A DNA stretch of 64,000 bases from Moritella dasanensis ArB 0140 (GCF_000276805.1 NZ_AKXQ01000022.1:1-64000); one strand, 5' to 3'. Shown: positions 1 to 9,996, numbered from the stretch's first letter. Notes: generated by a model not told the origin, from the sequence alone. Translations and numbers: made by a program.

Positions 1-89
1 GCTAAGTCGGCACTAAATGCGTGTCGCATAATATCATCTTCATTTTAAAAAACAAGTCAATATTACACTTTTTTATTCTTTCCAAATTT

Positions 90-165
90 TGGTGCCCGAA
101 CCCGGAATTGAACCAGGGACACGAGGATTTTCAATCCTCTGCTCTACCAACTGAGCTATTCGGGC
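90..165 (-). tRNA. tRNA-Phe (GAA)
   Basis: Read on the minus strand this is a 76-nt cloverleaf that starts GCCCGAATAGCTC, has a GAA anticodon inside the loop TTGAAAA, the T-loop GGTTCAATTCC and an encoded CCA end. The acceptor stem GCCCGAA/TTCGGGC closes perfectly. The anticodon and overall sequence match bacterial tRNA-Phe. In E. coli a phenylalanine tRNA gene also lies in the mltC neighbourhood, so the position is conserved. Confidence 0.97.
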
Positions 166-176
166 AATGGAGCGTC

Positions 177-205
177 ATTAAATAGAATTTAGGCCGATCC
201 GTCAA
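177..205 (-). promoter_or_regulatory. sigma70 promoter of tRNA-Phe
   Basis: On the minus strand TTGACG (200-205) and TTTAAT (177-182) are separated by exactly 17 bp. They are followed by a GC-rich discriminator GACGCTCC just ahead of the tRNA. Such discriminators are typical of stringently controlled stable-RNA promoters; that control is inferred. Confidence 0.6.
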
Positions 206-290
206 CTGTTTCACTCGGTTTAAGTAAAATAAGATGCGTTAACACTACCCACTGTCTGATTAACCATCAATAAGTGTATTTTGTTGACGC

Positions 291-1448
291 TTAACGGCTA
301 AATTGACGGAAATGACGGTTTACCTCAGAGACATAGTTTTTCATATCGGCCCGAGACTGACTATTCGTGAAACTCTGGTAAACCTCATATGAAGATAAGT
401 CATTTATAATACTTAATGCTTCTTTTTTGTTCTTCGAGAAGGTTTGCAACATATTTTGTGGTCCAGCTATATAACTTGCCAGCATGGCATAGTAGCGAGA
501 TTTAGGATTGTTAATCGCTTTAAGATACTGTTTATCTAATAAATTTAAATAACTGCTGCCAATGTCGAGGTTGTTGTTGGTATTAAACAGCCAGTTTGGT
601 TGCGGCTTAAAAGGGTATTTTTTTTGTTGATGAAATACATCCTGGCCAATCGAACTGGAAATTTGCATTAAGCCAATGCGGCCCTGGCTGTTGAGTGCAT
701 AAGGATTAAATAAGCTATCGACCTGGATCATCGCAGTAACGACGTTTTTATCAATTTTATAGCGCTGTGCAGCTTGGTTAATCTGGGCTTGATAACGCTG
801 CTGACGGATTTTAGTATGATTGCTACTAAGTGTAAAAGATACGCTGGTGATCTGATTACCATTAACGGTTACTTGCTTACGCTTATGTTTAATTAAGTAG
901 TTTGCATAGCGAGACGCGCGCCAATGCCATTTCATGGCTTTACCGTCGTTGTCTTTTACCTGTTGATATAGAAAAGGCGTGCCTTTAATTTCAGATGTGT
1001 AGCTGTTGTAGAAATCGGTGTACTTAGGCTGCTGCGGTGCGAGTAGCGTATATTCAATCGCTTGCTTGAGGTATTGCTGGCTATTCTGTTGTTCTAGCGT
1101 CTCGACACGCACAGTGCCTTGCTCGAAATCGATAATAGCGCGGCTACGATAATCGTTAGTATATTTGACATAACGGTAATTGCTTGAAAATGCGTTGCTG
1201 CTATCACCCCAAAGGTTGGTTACTTCGCTGCGATAATCAGTTTTTATGGTGTTAAGTGCGGTATTGTCTTTGTCGTTTGATTGTTCTGTCTTCGCGCGGT
1301 AATTCGGTTGCTGATAAGCAAGGCGCTCTAAGGCTTGGCTGTTGTTATTGAGCGCGGCGAGTTCGACAGAGTGCTGATAGTCACTCATCGAGCAAGCAGC
1401 TAAAACACTGCAACTGATAGCGATTAATAGAATGCGGTATATAGCCAT
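291..1448 (-). CDS. mltC: membrane-bound lytic murein transglycosylase C
   Basis: Lipoprotein that cleaves the MurNAc-GlcNAc bond of peptidoglycan with formation of anhydro-MurNAc, expected on the periplasmic face of the outer membrane. The N-terminus is a lipoprotein signal with lipobox LAAC and Cys19 as lipidation site. An MltC-specific N-terminal domain is followed by a C-terminal SLT domain (about residues 225-385) with FNPYAL and GLMQI motifs. Length 385 fits the family (E. coli about 360). One oddity: the family's catalytic Glu (QTES in E. coli MltC) is Asp here (QVDS, Asp244, codon 717-719), so activity may be reduced or altered. It lies 64 bp downstream of yggX in the mutY-yggX-mltC order known from enterics. 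Confidence 0.93.
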   Translation of the reverse strand: MAIYRILLIAISCSVLAACSMSDYQHSVELAALNNNSQALERLAYQQPNYRAKTEQSNDKDNTALNTIKTDYRSEVTNLWGDSSNAFSSNYRYVKYTNDYRSRAIIDFEQGTVRVETLEQQNSQQYLKQAIEYTLLAPQQPKYTDFYNSYTSEIKGTPFLYQQVKDNDGKAMKWHWRASRYANYLIKHKRKQVTVNGNQITSVSFTLSSNHTKIRQQRYQAQINQAAQRYKIDKNVVTAMIQVDSLFNPYALNSQGRIGLMQISSSIGQDVFHQQKKYPFKPQPNWLFNTNNNLDIGSSYLNLLDKQYLKAINNPKSRYYAMLASYIAGPQNMLQTFSKNKKEALSIINDLSSYEVYQSFTNSQSRADMKNYVSEVNRHFRQFSR

Positions 1449-1512
1449 AAGGTGATTGGTTCTTTGGGTTGGAAATTTGCCTAGCGTGAGGAGTCCGCGC
1501 TAGGCAATAGGA

Positions 1513-1782
1513 TTAAGCTTTTGGGGTAAAGCCTTCAATGATTACGTCTTGACCTTCGAACAGGTACTTGACCATTTCTTGTTCAAGAAATATGCGATCA
1601 TTTTCATCCATCATGTTTAATTTTTTTTCGTTCAGCAGCATAGTTTGTTTTTGCTGCCATTCAGACCATGCTTCTTGGGAAATATGATCAAAAATACGTT
1701 TGCCTACTTCACCAGGATAAAGTTGAAAACGTAAACCTTCCGCTTCTTTTTGTAAGCGTGTGCAGAAAACCATTCTAGCCAT
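1513..1782 (-). CDS. yggX: probable Fe(2+)-trafficking protein YggX
   Basis: Small (89 aa) cytoplasmic protein of the YggX family, linked in Salmonella and E. coli to protection of iron-sulfur enzymes from oxidative damage and to iron trafficking. The conserved start [10 protein letters not shown] with Cys7 and the segment [11 protein letters not shown] are visible, and the length is that of the family. Its start codon is one base after the mutY stop codon, so the two are probably translationally coupled. MutY is itself a [4Fe-4S] enzyme, which fits the pairing. Confidence 0.95.
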   Translation of the reverse strand: MARMVFCTRLQKEAEGLRFQLYPGEVGKRIFDHISQEAWSEWQQKQTMLLNEKKLNMMDENDRIFLEQEMVKYLFEGQDVIIEGFTPKA

Positions 1783-1783
1783 G

Positions 1784-2857
1784 TTATGCCTCTCTCAATG
1801 CTTGAGATGTTAATAATTTTTTAGTTGCAGCTGCTAATCCCACAGTTGCCGGTTGCTCTATGTTATACCAAAGAGTCCCTTCAGATTCCATTATTTGCGT
1901 ACTTGTTGTGGCTTTTATTTCGACTAACAAAGGACTGATATCCAGATGGAAGTGGCTAAAGGTATGTCTAAACCCAGTTAATTCTTGGGTGCTAAACTCG
2001 CTGATGCCAAATTGCGCCAACTGTTCTTCGAGTGATAAATTGTCATCACGTTCTGGGAAACACCAGAGTCCCCCCCAGATCCCCGTCGGTGGTCGTTGTT
2101 GTAAACACAGGCTTGAACCTTGCTTTAACAACAACATTTGTACCGTGCGTACCGGAATTGTTTTTTTCGGTTTCGGGGTCGGGAATGCGGTCGGCGTGCC
2201 CATCGCACGGGCTTTACAATCATCATTAACCGGGCAAATGTCACAATCTGGTCGACTGCGGGTACAAACGGTTGCACCGAGATCCATCATCACCTGATTA
2301 TAATTGGCAGTTTGTTGTAATGGTGTCAGCTCTTCAGATAGTGCCCATAGCTTATTCTCGACTGCTTTTACCCCATACCAACCTTCAATCGCGCCCCAGC
2401 GGGTTAATACCCGTTTGACGTTACCATCTAAAATCGGGTGTGGTTGATTTAACGATAATGACAATACAGCGCCCGCTGTAGAACGACCCACGCCCGGTAA
2501 TGCTAAAACTTGTTCAAATTCGGTTGGGAATACGCCTTGGTATTCATCGCGAATTAATTGCGCTGCTTTATGTAAATTGCGGCCGCGTGCGTAATAACCT
2601 AGTCCTGTCCATAAATGTAAAACTTCATCGATGTGGGCATTGGCCAAATCGGTTACTGTGGGAAATTTTTCCATAAACGTGGTGAAATAAGGGATCACGG
2701 TGCTGACTTGGGTCTGTTGTAACATCACTTCACTTAACCATGTTGGATAAGGTTCGTGGTATCGTTGCCAAGGTAAATCTTTACGGCCAAAGTCTTTAAA
2801 CCAAGCAAGTACCCGCGGGGCAAATGTGTCTTTATTATTTTCTAATAGCGATGTCAT
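1784..2857 (-). CDS. mutY: adenine DNA glycosylase MutY
   Basis: Removes adenine mispaired with 8-oxoguanine in base excision repair. The N-terminal HhH-GPD domain carries catalytic Glu43 ([11 protein letters not shown]), the hairpin [11 protein letters not shown] (about 120-130) and Asp144 ([10 protein letters not shown]). The [4Fe-4S] cluster ligands are Cys198, Cys205, Cys208 and Cys214 in the expected C-x6-C-x2-C-x5-C spacing. The C-terminal part (from about 235) is the NUDIX-like 8-oxoG recognition domain. At 357 aa it is full length. First gene of the mutY-yggX-mltC run and divergent from trmB, with 151 bp between the starts. Confidence 0.97.
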   Translation of the reverse strand: MTSLLENNKDTFAPRVLAWFKDFGRKDLPWQRYHEPYPTWLSEVMLQQTQVSTVIPYFTTFMEKFPTVTDLANAHIDEVLHLWTGLGYYARGRNLHKAAQLIRDEYQGVFPTEFEQVLALPGVGRSTAGAVLSLSLNQPHPILDGNVKRVLTRWGAIEGWYGVKAVENKLWALSEELTPLQQTANYNQVMMDLGATVCTRSRPDCDICPVNDDCKARAMGTPTAFPTPKPKKTIPVRTVQMLLLKQGSSLCLQQRPPTGIWGGLWCFPERDDNLSLEEQLAQFGISEFSTQELTGFRHTFSHFHLDISPLLVEIKATTSTQIMESEGTLWYNIEQPATVGLAAATKKLLTSQALREA

Positions 2858-3008
2858 CGGGTATTTTTAGCAATTATGGGCAAATTAGGCGGAAATTATG
2901 CCACACAAAACTTGCCAAATTCAGTTATCTTTGGATAATGCCCGAATTAACAGATAAATTTATATAGATTATGGCGATTAACCTGTCATAACGGCGACTG
3001 GATAAAAA

Positions 3009-3749
3009 ATGACTGAACATAAAATAACTGAGCATAAAAGAATAGCAGATCCTGAATTAACAGAAGACGGTCAACGCATCCGTAAAGTGAGAAGTTTTGT
3101 TTTACGTGAAGGACGTTTAACCAAAGGCCAGGAAGCCGCTATGAAAGATTTTTGGCCAACGATGGGTCTAGATCATGACATGGGCATGCTCGATTTTTCT
3201 GAGGTTTTTGGTAACGATAACCCAGTAACATTAGAAATTGGTTTTGGTATGGGCGCATCTTTAGTTGAAATGGCTGCAGCCTCTCCAGAGAAAAACTTTA
3301 TCGGTATTGAAGTTCATTCACCAGGTGTTGGCGCATGTCTAATGGCTGCTGGCGAACGTGGTGTGACTAACTTACGCGTATTCTGCCATGATGCCGTTGA
3401 AGTATTAGCGGATTGTATCCCTGATAGTGGATTAGCGGGCATGCAATTATTTTTCCCAGACCCTTGGCACAAGACGCGTCATCACAAACGTCGTATCGTA
3501 CAAGCTAGTTTTGCAGAAAGTATTCGCCAAAAACTGAGCTTAGGTGGTATCTTCCATATGGCTACGGACTGGGAAAACTATGCCGAGCATATGATTGAAG
3601 TAATGGTTGTTGCACCAGGTTATGAAAATACTGCTGCAGAAGGGAACTTTGTTCCACGTCCTGATTGGCGTCCATTAACAAAATTCGAACAGCGTGGTCA
3701 CCGTTTAGGTCACGGCGTTTGGGATATTATTTATAAACGTACTAAATAA
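3009..3749 (+). CDS. trmB: tRNA (guanine-N7-)-methyltransferase
   Basis: SAM-dependent enzyme that makes m7G46 in the variable loop of tRNA. The SAM-binding glycine-rich motif LEIGFGMG lies at about residues 75-82 and the family signature FFPDPWHK at about 148-155, followed by the basic HHKRRI. The C-terminus contains [10 protein letters not shown], typical of TrmB. At 246 aa it is slightly longer than E. coli TrmB (239). The first dozen codons contain a short repeat (TEHKITEHK), so a start a few codons later cannot be excluded. It is followed after 12 bp by yggL, as in enterics. Confidence 0.95.
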   Translation: MTEHKITEHKRIADPELTEDGQRIRKVRSFVLREGRLTKGQEAAMKDFWPTMGLDHDMGMLDFSEVFGNDNPVTLEIGFGMGASLVEMAAASPEKNFIGIEVHSPGVGACLMAAGERGVTNLRVFCHDAVEVLADCIPDSGLAGMQLFFPDPWHKTRHHKRRIVQASFAESIRQKLSLGGIFHMATDWENYAEHMIEVMVVAPGYENTAAEGNFVPRPDWRPLTKFEQRGHRLGHGVWDIIYKRTK

Positions 3750-3761
3750 TTCGAGGTAATA

Positions 3762-4100
3762 ATGGCTACAAATCGTAATCGTCGTCTACGTAAGAAACTA
3801 CGTGTAGATGAATTCCAAGAACTAGGTTTTGATCTTTCTTGGGATTTCGCTGAAGGTACAACTGAAGATCAAATTGACGCTATCTTAGATGGTTTAATTG
3901 CTGATGTTATCGATCCAAATAAATTGGCGTTTGCTGCTGATGGCAACTTGCAATGGGATGGTATGATTTGTACTGAGACCCACGGTAAATGTACTGAAGC
4001 ACAACGTGAGCAAGTGAAAACTTGGTTAGAAGCAAAAGGTGTTCAAAACCTGATTGTTAGCCCGTTATTTGATTTGTGGTACGGTGAAGAAGGCGAATAA
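3762..4100 (+). CDS. yggL: YggL family 50S ribosome-binding protein (DUF469)
   Basis: Small acidic protein (112 aa) of the YggL/DUF469 family, recognised by the basic start MATNRNRRLRKKLRVDEFQELGF and the segment WDFAEGTT. E. coli YggL has been reported to associate with the large ribosomal subunit; the exact role is unclear. It follows trmB by 12 bp with the ribosome-binding site GAGGTAAT in the gap, so the two are co-transcribed. Keeping the trmB-yggL pair next to mutY mirrors the E. coli order. Confidence 0.9.
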   Translation: MATNRNRRLRKKLRVDEFQELGFDLSWDFAEGTTEDQIDAILDGLIADVIDPNKLAFAADGNLQWDGMICTETHGKCTEAQREQVKTWLEAKGVQNLIVSPLFDLWYGEEGE

Positions 4101-4259
4101 GCTGACTCACTAATCGCTAAGCCGACTGTTCGTTAAGTTTCATTACTGACACAGTCGGTTATTTGTTATCTTACTTCTATACGCTCGATAACTTACTCTT
4201 TTTCCACTTTGTTCCCGCTTTCTATAGCACACCGAACACCTCATTTTATACAGGTATTT

Positions 4260-5177
4260 ATGCTTTCTAACGCATCTCTAGAAGAACTGCTCGACGTCGT
4301 TCGTCCGTTAATTGGTGAAGGCAATGTTGCCAATTACATTCCAGCGTTAGCAAACGTAAACCCCAACCAATTGGGTATTGCTGTGTGTATGGCCAATGGT
4401 GAGGTGTTTACTGCGGGTGACGCTATCGAGCGTTTTTCGATTCAAAGTATTTCGAAAGTATTTGCATTAACGGCGGCGTTAACGCGCTTTTCGGAAGATG
4501 AGTTGTGGACCCGAGTGGGGCGAGAACCGTCAGGGCAAGCGTACAATTCACTGATTCAATTAGAATATGAAAAAGGTAAACCACGTAATCCGTTTATTAA
4601 CGCGGGTGCATTAGTGGTGGCTGATATGTTGCAAAGCCGTTTGTCGGCACCTAAGCAACGGATGTTAGAATTGTTACGTAAATTGGCTAATTCAACCGAT
4701 ATTTATATCGATCATACTGTCGCTGACTCTGAATTTGAACACATGGCACGTAATGCCGCGATTGCTTATTTGATGAAATCTCACGGTAATTTTAATAACG
4801 ATGTGGAAACGGTATTACAGAGTTATTTTAGTTACTGTGCGATTAATATGAATTGTGTGGAACTGGCGACTGCATTCTCGTTTTTAGCGAAGAAAGGCTT
4901 ACCGTGTCATCGCAATAAAAGCTTGGTAAGTGAGCGTTGTACGCGCCGTTTAAATGCCTTGCTGGCAACCTGTGGTTTGTATGATGAATCAGGTGATTTT
5001 GCTTTCCGTGTTGGCATGCCAGCGAAAAGTGGTGTCGGTGGCGGTATTGTCGCCGTGATCCCAGGTGAGTTAACGGTTTGCGTGTGGTCGCCAGAACTGA
5101 ATGAATCAGGCAATTCACTGGTAGGCACGGCAGCGTTAGAGCTGTTTAGTGAACGTTTTGGCCATTCGATATTTTAA
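4260..5177 (+). CDS. glsB: glutaminase
   Basis: Serine-dependent beta-lactamase-fold glutaminase that hydrolyses glutamine to glutamate and ammonia. The start [10 protein letters not shown] gives 305 aa, matching the family (E. coli GlsB 308); an in-frame TTG at 4209 would add 17 unconserved residues. Ser63 and Lys66 form the S-x-x-K catalytic pair (SISK), and [11 protein letters not shown] near the C-terminus is the conserved third motif. It probably has its own promoter in the 159-bp gap after yggL, and ends at a bidirectional terminator shared with hemW. Confidence 0.94.
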   Translation: MLSNASLEELLDVVRPLIGEGNVANYIPALANVNPNQLGIAVCMANGEVFTAGDAIERFSIQSISKVFALTAALTRFSEDELWTRVGREPSGQAYNSLIQLEYEKGKPRNPFINAGALVVADMLQSRLSAPKQRMLELLRKLANSTDIYIDHTVADSEFEHMARNAAIAYLMKSHGNFNNDVETVLQSYFSYCAINMNCVELATAFSFLAKKGLPCHRNKSLVSERCTRRLNALLATCGLYDESGDFAFRVGMPAKSGVGGGIVAVIPGELTVCVWSPELNESGNSLVGTAALELFSERFGHSIF

Positions 5178-5233
5178 CATTAACGGCTACAGAGAGCGGC
5201 TGTTATTGATTTAATCTAAGTGATTCAGATAGC

Positions 5234-5269
5234 AAAAGGGGCGCAATAAGTGATTATTGCGCCCCTTTT
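5234..5269. terminator. bidirectional terminator between glsB and hemW
   Basis: A perfect 16-bp stem (AAAAGGGGCGCAATAA and its complement) with a 4-nt GTGA loop, ending in T runs on both strands. It sits between two convergent genes. Confidence 0.92.
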
Positions 5270-5315
5270 AATTTCTTATTTCTTTTAATTTTAATTCTTA
5301 ATCGAGAGTCGTTAA

Positions 5316-6509
5316 CTAAAGAAACAGATCGAATAAGCTATTGAGGTAACGATGACCGAGTTGGGTTACTTGCCAATGTGTTGCGGTTTCAGTTAATAAA
5401 CCTTTCTGTATCGCGGCCTTAATTTGTGCACTGACCGTGGATAATGGTAATCCGGTAAAGTCACAAAAATCTTGTTTTGGTGTCGCTTCGATTAAGCGAA
5501 AACGATTCATAAAGAATTCAAATGGCAGTTCGTCTTGCGCAACAACGTGTTCATTGTCTAAAAATGATTTATCAGCGTCCATATACCCGCGTGGATGCTT
5601 TACTTTGCTACGACGAACTATCTGACCTGTCTCTGGTTCAGTTAGCTTACCGTGCGCGCCACAGCCAATACCGATATAGTCCCCAAAACGCCAATAGTTT
5701 AAGTTATGCTGACATTGCTTACCGGCTTTGGCATATCCCGATATCTCATATTGTTCATAACCGGCTTCACTGAGCAGTGCATGACCTTGTTCAAAAATAT
5801 CCCAGAGAATATCTTCATCGGGCAAGGTTGGTGGTTTAGAGTGAAATTGGGTGTTCTGCTCGATGGTTAATTGATACCAAGATAAGTGCGACGGCGCTAA
5901 CTCTACTGCTTTGTTTAAATCATATAATGCATCGCTAAGATCTTGATGTGGCAAGCCATGCATCAAATCTAAATTGAATGAATTGAGTGCAGATTCAGTG
6001 GCAATATTGGCTGCACGGATCGCTTCATCAGGATCGTGAATACGGCCTAATAAATTGAGCTTTTCAGCTTGTAAGCTTTGCACACCAATGGAAATACGAT
6101 TGACACCAGCCGCCACATAACCGTGAAAACGATCGGCTTCGACCGTACCCGGGTTGGCTTCCATGGTGATCTCGATATTGTCACTAAATGGGATCATCGC
6201 TTCAACCCCATCGAGTATTTGACCAATACCTTCAGCGCTGATCAAACTTGGAGTGCCGCCACCAATAAAGATCGAGTGTAACGATCGTTGGAATACTCGC
6301 GGTAATTCACTGCGTAAATCAGCCAGTAGATCGGCAATGTATTCAGCTTCAGGGATCTTGCCCTTTTGAGTGTGTGAGTTGAAGTCACAGTACGGGCATT
6401 TTTGTACACACCAAGGAATATGCACATACAAGCTCAACGGCGGTAAACGCATCGGTAATACTGAGTCAGTTGTTGTCGTTAGCGTGTCAGTCATTAGCGG
6501 AGTAACCAT
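5316..6509 (-). CDS. hemW: heme chaperone HemW (radical SAM)
   Basis: HemW is a radical-SAM-family heme chaperone, formerly mistaken for a second coproporphyrinogen III oxidase. The cluster motif is Cys34-x3-Cys38-x2-Cys41 followed by DF (CVQKCPYCDF); downstream are FIGGGTPS and the C-terminal HemN_C winged-helix region. The first ATG overlaps the rdgB stop codon (TAATG), which suggests coupled translation. The family start aligns better with Met6 or Met20, so the first 5-19 residues are uncertain. The rdgB-hemW pairing is the usual gammaproteobacterial arrangement. Confidence 0.93.
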   Translation of the reverse strand: MVTPLMTDTLTTTTDSVLPMRLPPLSLYVHIPWCVQKCPYCDFNSHTQKGKIPEAEYIADLLADLRSELPRVFQRSLHSIFIGGGTPSLISAEGIGQILDGVEAMIPFSDNIEITMEANPGTVEADRFHGYVAAGVNRISIGVQSLQAEKLNLLGRIHDPDEAIRAANIATESALNSFNLDLMHGLPHQDLSDALYDLNKAVELAPSHLSWYQLTIEQNTQFHSKPPTLPDEDILWDIFEQGHALLSEAGYEQYEISGYAKAGKQCQHNLNYWRFGDYIGIGCGAHGKLTEPETGQIVRRSKVKHPRGYMDADKSFLDNEHVVAQDELPFEFFMNRFRLIEATPKQDFCDFTGLPLSTVSAQIKAAIQKGLLTETATHWQVTQLGHRYLNSLFDLFL

Positions 6510-7135
6510 TATAATGCAGTTGATCGTGCAGCTAATCGAGTTTGTTGCTCGTGCATTGCCGCGAGCAATTTCGTCAGAGCTTGGCCACGGTGACTGAGTT
6601 CACTTTTACGTTGTTTAGTCAGTTCTGCTGATGTGCACCCTTCCGATTCAACAAAGAAAATAGGATCGTAACCAAAACCGTCTTCACCACTTGGTTGCTC
6701 GGTGATCACGCCATCCCAGCTGCCGTGACAGACTAATGGTGTTGGATCTTCAGCATGGGTCATGTAAACCAATACACAATGGAAACGCGCGGTACGTTGC
6801 GCTGTTGGTACGCCTTTTAGCGCATCTAATAGCTTTAATAAGTTATCACGATCGCTGGCATCGACACCTGCATAACGCGCAGAGTAAATACCCGGTACAC
6901 CTTGCAGCGCGTCAACCGCTAAACCGGAATCATCTGCAATTGCAGGTAGACCTGTCAATGTTGCTGCGTGTTTAGCTTTGATAATGGCATTTTCGATAAA
7001 TGTGGTGCCAGTCTCATCGGCTTCGACAATATTGAAATCACTTTGTGGAAGTACTTCAAGACCAAACTCAGCAAGCAGTGCTGACATTTCACGAACTTTG
7101 CCTGGATTACCAGTAGCGAGAACAACTTTAGACAT
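6509..7135 (-). CDS. rdgB: dITP/XTP pyrophosphatase (RdgB/HAM1)
   Basis: Hydrolyses non-canonical purine triphosphates (dITP, XTP) to monophosphates and so keeps them out of DNA. The signature [10 protein letters not shown] is at residues 8-17, the [11 protein letters not shown] motif with the catalytic Asp at about 68-78, and the C-terminal SHRGQAL is conserved. At 208 aa it is slightly longer than E. coli RdgB (197). Its stop codon overlaps the hemW start. Confidence 0.95.
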   Translation of the reverse strand: MSKVVLATGNPGKVREMSALLAEFGLEVLPQSDFNIVEADETGTTFIENAIIKAKHAATLTGLPAIADDSGLAVDALQGVPGIYSARYAGVDASDRDNLLKLLDALKGVPTAQRTARFHCVLVYMTHAEDPTPLVCHGSWDGVITEQPSGEDGFGYDPIFFVESEGCTSAELTKQRKSELSHRGQALTKLLAAMHEQQTRLAARSTAL

Positions 7136-7296
7136 GGTGGGCCTTATATGATTTATTTAAAAACTATTAAAAATAGTGATTTATTAAACAGCGTTAAAAA
7201 CGATTGATTAAATGAACGCTGGCATCGCGCTATCATTTAATCATCGTATTCTTATTTGCAGTCAGGTTATACAGGATTGCTAATCATGGATAAAGC

Positions 7297-7725
7297 CTAA
7301 TCAACATAAAACTTCTGTTGGAATTTTAGCTCTTGAGTTTGATTACCGCTGTTTAACGTTGCCTTAATTCGGTAAGTTTCTTCGTTACGATGCGGTACTT
7401 CTGCAATGTAGTAAATCGCATTTTGTTCACGAATTTCACGGACTTCTAATTCACGAATATTACCGAGTAAATTACGTGCCGTGACTGTCATTGTCACTGC
7501 TTGGGCTTTTTGGGTATCACTATCAAGCACTGAAATATTGATAATACCTAAGTATTTACTGCGGTTGATATCATAAGTTGATGCGACGTCAGCGGTTAAA
7601 AATGTACTTGGAAACGCAATGTAATGTACATCCCAATCACCTAATTTTTGCATTTGTTCTGCGCTGGCATTCGCAGAGCATAATAACGTTAGGGAAAGTA
7701 ATAAAGATTTAAATAATGCTGGCAT
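7297..7725 (-). CDS. DUF4426 exported protein
   Basis: Protein of 142 aa with a cleavable Sec signal (about residues 1-22, ending SANASAEQ). The rest is a compact beta-rich domain containing GDWDVHYIAFPSTFL and YGINRSKYLGI-like segments (here YDINRSKYLGI) that I recognise as the DUF4426 family of marine gammaproteobacteria. The function is unknown; a periplasmic location is inferred from the signal. It sits between yggT and rdgB, the place where this family usually occurs. Confidence 0.8.
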   Translation of the reverse strand: MPALFKSLLLSLTLLCSANASAEQMQKLGDWDVHYIAFPSTFLTADVASTYDINRSKYLGIINISVLDSDTQKAQAVTMTVTARNLLGNIRELEVREIREQNAIYYIAEVPHRNEETYRIKATLNSGNQTQELKFQQKFYVD

Positions 7726-7817
7726 GTGAGCTCCTTAGAAGGTTAATGCAGAGGCTGGCTCTGCATTAATTTAGCGTTACTAAAATTGAATAATAGTACT
7801 AAAATGGCATAGCGATA

Positions 7818-8363
7818 CTAGAATGGAATACCAGTAAGGTCACCGATTAGTATTTGTAAAAATTGCAGGCCTAAAATCGCCACTAGCATCGATAAGTCTA
7901 GACCGCCAATTGCCGGAATAATACGACGGATAGGGGATAAAATCGGTTCACTTAGCTGTGATAATACATTTTCAATAGGGCTGCTACCTTTGCTAACCCA
8001 GCTTAAAATAGCACGTAAAATTAATACGTAGAATACTAGGCTAAAGCATTGTTTAAGCAATTTAATTGCAGCGAAAAGTAATACATCTTGGATAGGGGCT
8101 ACCGCGCCCGTCTGCAGTCCGAATAAAGTATAAATCATCACGCAGGCTACTGCATAGGCAAAGACCACTGATGCAAGGTCCAAGCCACCGATACTCGGGA
8201 TCACACGACGTAGCGGGCGGACAACGGGTTGTGTTGCTTTGACAATAAATTGGCTCATCGGATTATAAAAATCAGCACGGGCCAGTTGTAACCATATACG
8301 TAACAGTATGATGAGAATGTATGTTTCAAATAAAATACTGACCAAAAAGTTAGCCGCGTTCAT
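7818..8363 (-). CDS. yggT: YggT family integral membrane protein
   Basis: Inner-membrane protein of 181 aa built from two homologous YGGT repeats. Each has a hydrophobic helix, a basic amphipathic stretch (RPLRRVIPSIGG near residue 50; SPIRRIIPAIGG near residue 147) and the motif GGLDLS or GGLDLA before the next helix. YggT proteins have been implicated in osmotic tolerance and membrane organisation, but the molecular role is not settled. It lies 52 bp downstream of proC in the yggS-proC-yggT run. Confidence 0.93.
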   Translation of the reverse strand: MNAANFLVSILFETYILIILLRIWLQLARADFYNPMSQFIVKATQPVVRPLRRVIPSIGGLDLASVVFAYAVACVMIYTLFGLQTGAVAPIQDVLLFAAIKLLKQCFSLVFYVLILRAILSWVSKGSSPIENVLSQLSEPILSPIRRIIPAIGGLDLSMLVAILGLQFLQILIGDLTGIPF

Positions 8364-8415
8364 AAATTACCCTTTAAGTTAATTGGTAGTGAGTTAATTG
8401 TTCGTCGATTCATCG

Positions 8416-9243
8416 TTAAAAAAGTTTTTGCATTTCTTCAGCACGAGAAACCGCTGCTTGCATTGCTGTATTGACAGTTGCGCGCAAGTTTTGTTCTTCA
8501 AAAGTACGAATTGCTTCGGCTGTCGTGCCACCTTTTGAGGTGACATTTTGACGTAATGTCGCTAAATCAATGTGTGGGTTTTGGATGACTAATTCAGCCG
8601 AACCTGCCGCCGCTTGCTGGACTAATTCTCTTGCTTGCTGTTGACTGAAGCCCATGCCGATAATGCTTTCTTGCATTGCTTCCATGAATAAGAAGAAATA
8701 AGCCGGTGAACTACCTGTTGCGGCAATAATGGTATTTAAGTCCGCTTCGTTATCAACCCAGCAAGTTTTACCGACTGCCATCATAATTTGGTCGATAGTT
8801 TTGATATCTTCATCAGACACTTCTGGCGATGGGAATAAACCCGTCATGCCTTTTTGTACTAATGCTGGTGTATTCGGCATAGTACGAACGATAGGCTGAT
8901 TGTCAGCAAGTAAACTCTGTAAACGCTCAACCGTGACACCGGCGGCAACGGAAACAAATAACTTACCACGGTAATCGCTACTCTGTTCAGCCAAGTGAGA
9001 GCACACATCGCCCATCAATTGCGGTTTTACGGCCAGAATAATAATATCTGCTTGTGCAACGGCAAAGTGATTGTCTTGGGTGGTATTAATGGCAAATTTT
9101 TCTTCAAGTACATCTAAGCGTGTGCGCGTCGGACTTGCTGCATAAATTAATTCTGCAGGGTAGCCATCTGTGATCATGCCGCCGATAAGGCTGCTTGCCA
9201 TATTACCTGCACCGATAAAGGCGATTTTCTTATTCGTGATCAT
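8416..9243 (-). CDS. proC: pyrroline-5-carboxylate reductase
   Basis: Last step of proline synthesis: NAD(P)H-dependent reduction of pyrroline-5-carboxylate. The N-terminal Rossmann motif IGAGNMASSLIGG (about residues 10-22) and the C-terminal dimerisation region with LRQNVTSKGGTTAEAI are diagnostic. At 275 aa the length is normal. The yggS-proC-yggT order is widely conserved in proteobacteria. Confidence 0.96.
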   Translation of the reverse strand: MITNKKIAFIGAGNMASSLIGGMITDGYPAELIYAASPTRTRLDVLEEKFAINTTQDNHFAVAQADIIILAVKPQLMGDVCSHLAEQSSDYRGKLFVSVAAGVTVERLQSLLADNQPIVRTMPNTPALVQKGMTGLFPSPEVSDEDIKTIDQIMMAVGKTCWVDNEADLNTIIAATGSSPAYFFLFMEAMQESIIGMGFSQQQARELVQQAAAGSAELVIQNPHIDLATLRQNVTSKGGTTAEAIRTFEEQNLRATVNTAMQAAVSRAEEMQKLF

Positions 9244-9300
9244 GCGTGTTTAATTCCTTATATTTGCTCATTACTGTGTAATTCCATAACAACGGAGCGA

Positions 9301-9996
9301 TCAGCCGCGTGCACCGAAAATAGCAGTGCCAACACGTACCATGTTGCTGCCTTGCGCAATGGCAAGTTCCATATCGTTGGTCATGCCCATCGATAACGTG
9401 TCTATTTGGTTATATTGGTGCTGAAGTGATAAATACAACGATTCAAGCTGGTTAAATTGCGATTTAAGCTTGTCGAGGTCAGCTGTTTTTTCTGGGATTG
9501 CCATGATCCCACGTAATACCAAATTGGGTAGCTGCGTCACTTGCTCGGCTAACAGGCATGCTTGTGCTAGGTCCGCACCTGATTTACTGTCTTCTGCACT
9601 GATATTCACTTGAATGCAGATGTTCAATTTCGCCATTTCAGCAGGGCGTTGATCATTGAGTCGCTGCGCCACTTTTAACCGGTCTATGCTCTGCACCCAA
9701 TCAAAATGCTCGGCGATTGGACGGGTTTTATTCGATTGGATAGGACCAATAAAATGCCACTCAATATCGTCGTAATGACCGTCTTGTTGTAGGTGAGTAA
9801 TTTTTTCTACTGCCTCTTGCAGGTAGTTTTCACCAAACTTACGCTGTCCGAGTGCGTAAACTGCCATGACTTGTTCAACTGGCTTGGTTTTACTTACTGC
9901 AAGCAGGTTAATTTCAGACCTTTTTTTGCAAGATGTGCTTGCCGCGTTGTCAATTTGAGTCAGAACCTGTTGTAATCGTGTTGATATACTATTCAT
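9301..9996 (-). CDS. yggS: PLP homeostasis protein YggS
   Basis: Fold-type III pyridoxal-phosphate-binding protein without known enzymatic activity; it buffers PLP and affects amino-acid metabolism. Lys36 in LLAVSKTKP is the PLP-binding lysine, with HFIGPIQSNK (about residues 85-95) and the C-terminal SMGMTNDMELAI and RVGTAIFG phosphate-binding segments. 231 aa is normal. It reads away from pilT with only 31 bp between the two start codons, so their promoters must overlap or lie in each other's coding region. Confidence 0.95.
   Translation of the reverse strand: MNSISTRLQQVLTQIDNAASTSCKKRSEINLLAVSKTKPVEQVMAVYALGQRKFGENYLQEAVEKITHLQQDGHYDDIEWHFIGPIQSNKTRPIAEHFDWVQSIDRLKVAQRLNDQRPAEMAKLNICIQVNISAEDSKSGADLAQACLLAEQVTQLPNLVLRGIMAIPEKTADLDKLKSQFNQLESLYLSLQHQYNQIDTLSMGMTNDMELAIAQGSNMVRVGTAIFGARG

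Noticed and set aside
1860-2297. 145-codon plus-strand frame inside mutY
   Set aside because: Antisense to a complete, well-conserved mutY with all catalytic residues; no ribosome-binding site.
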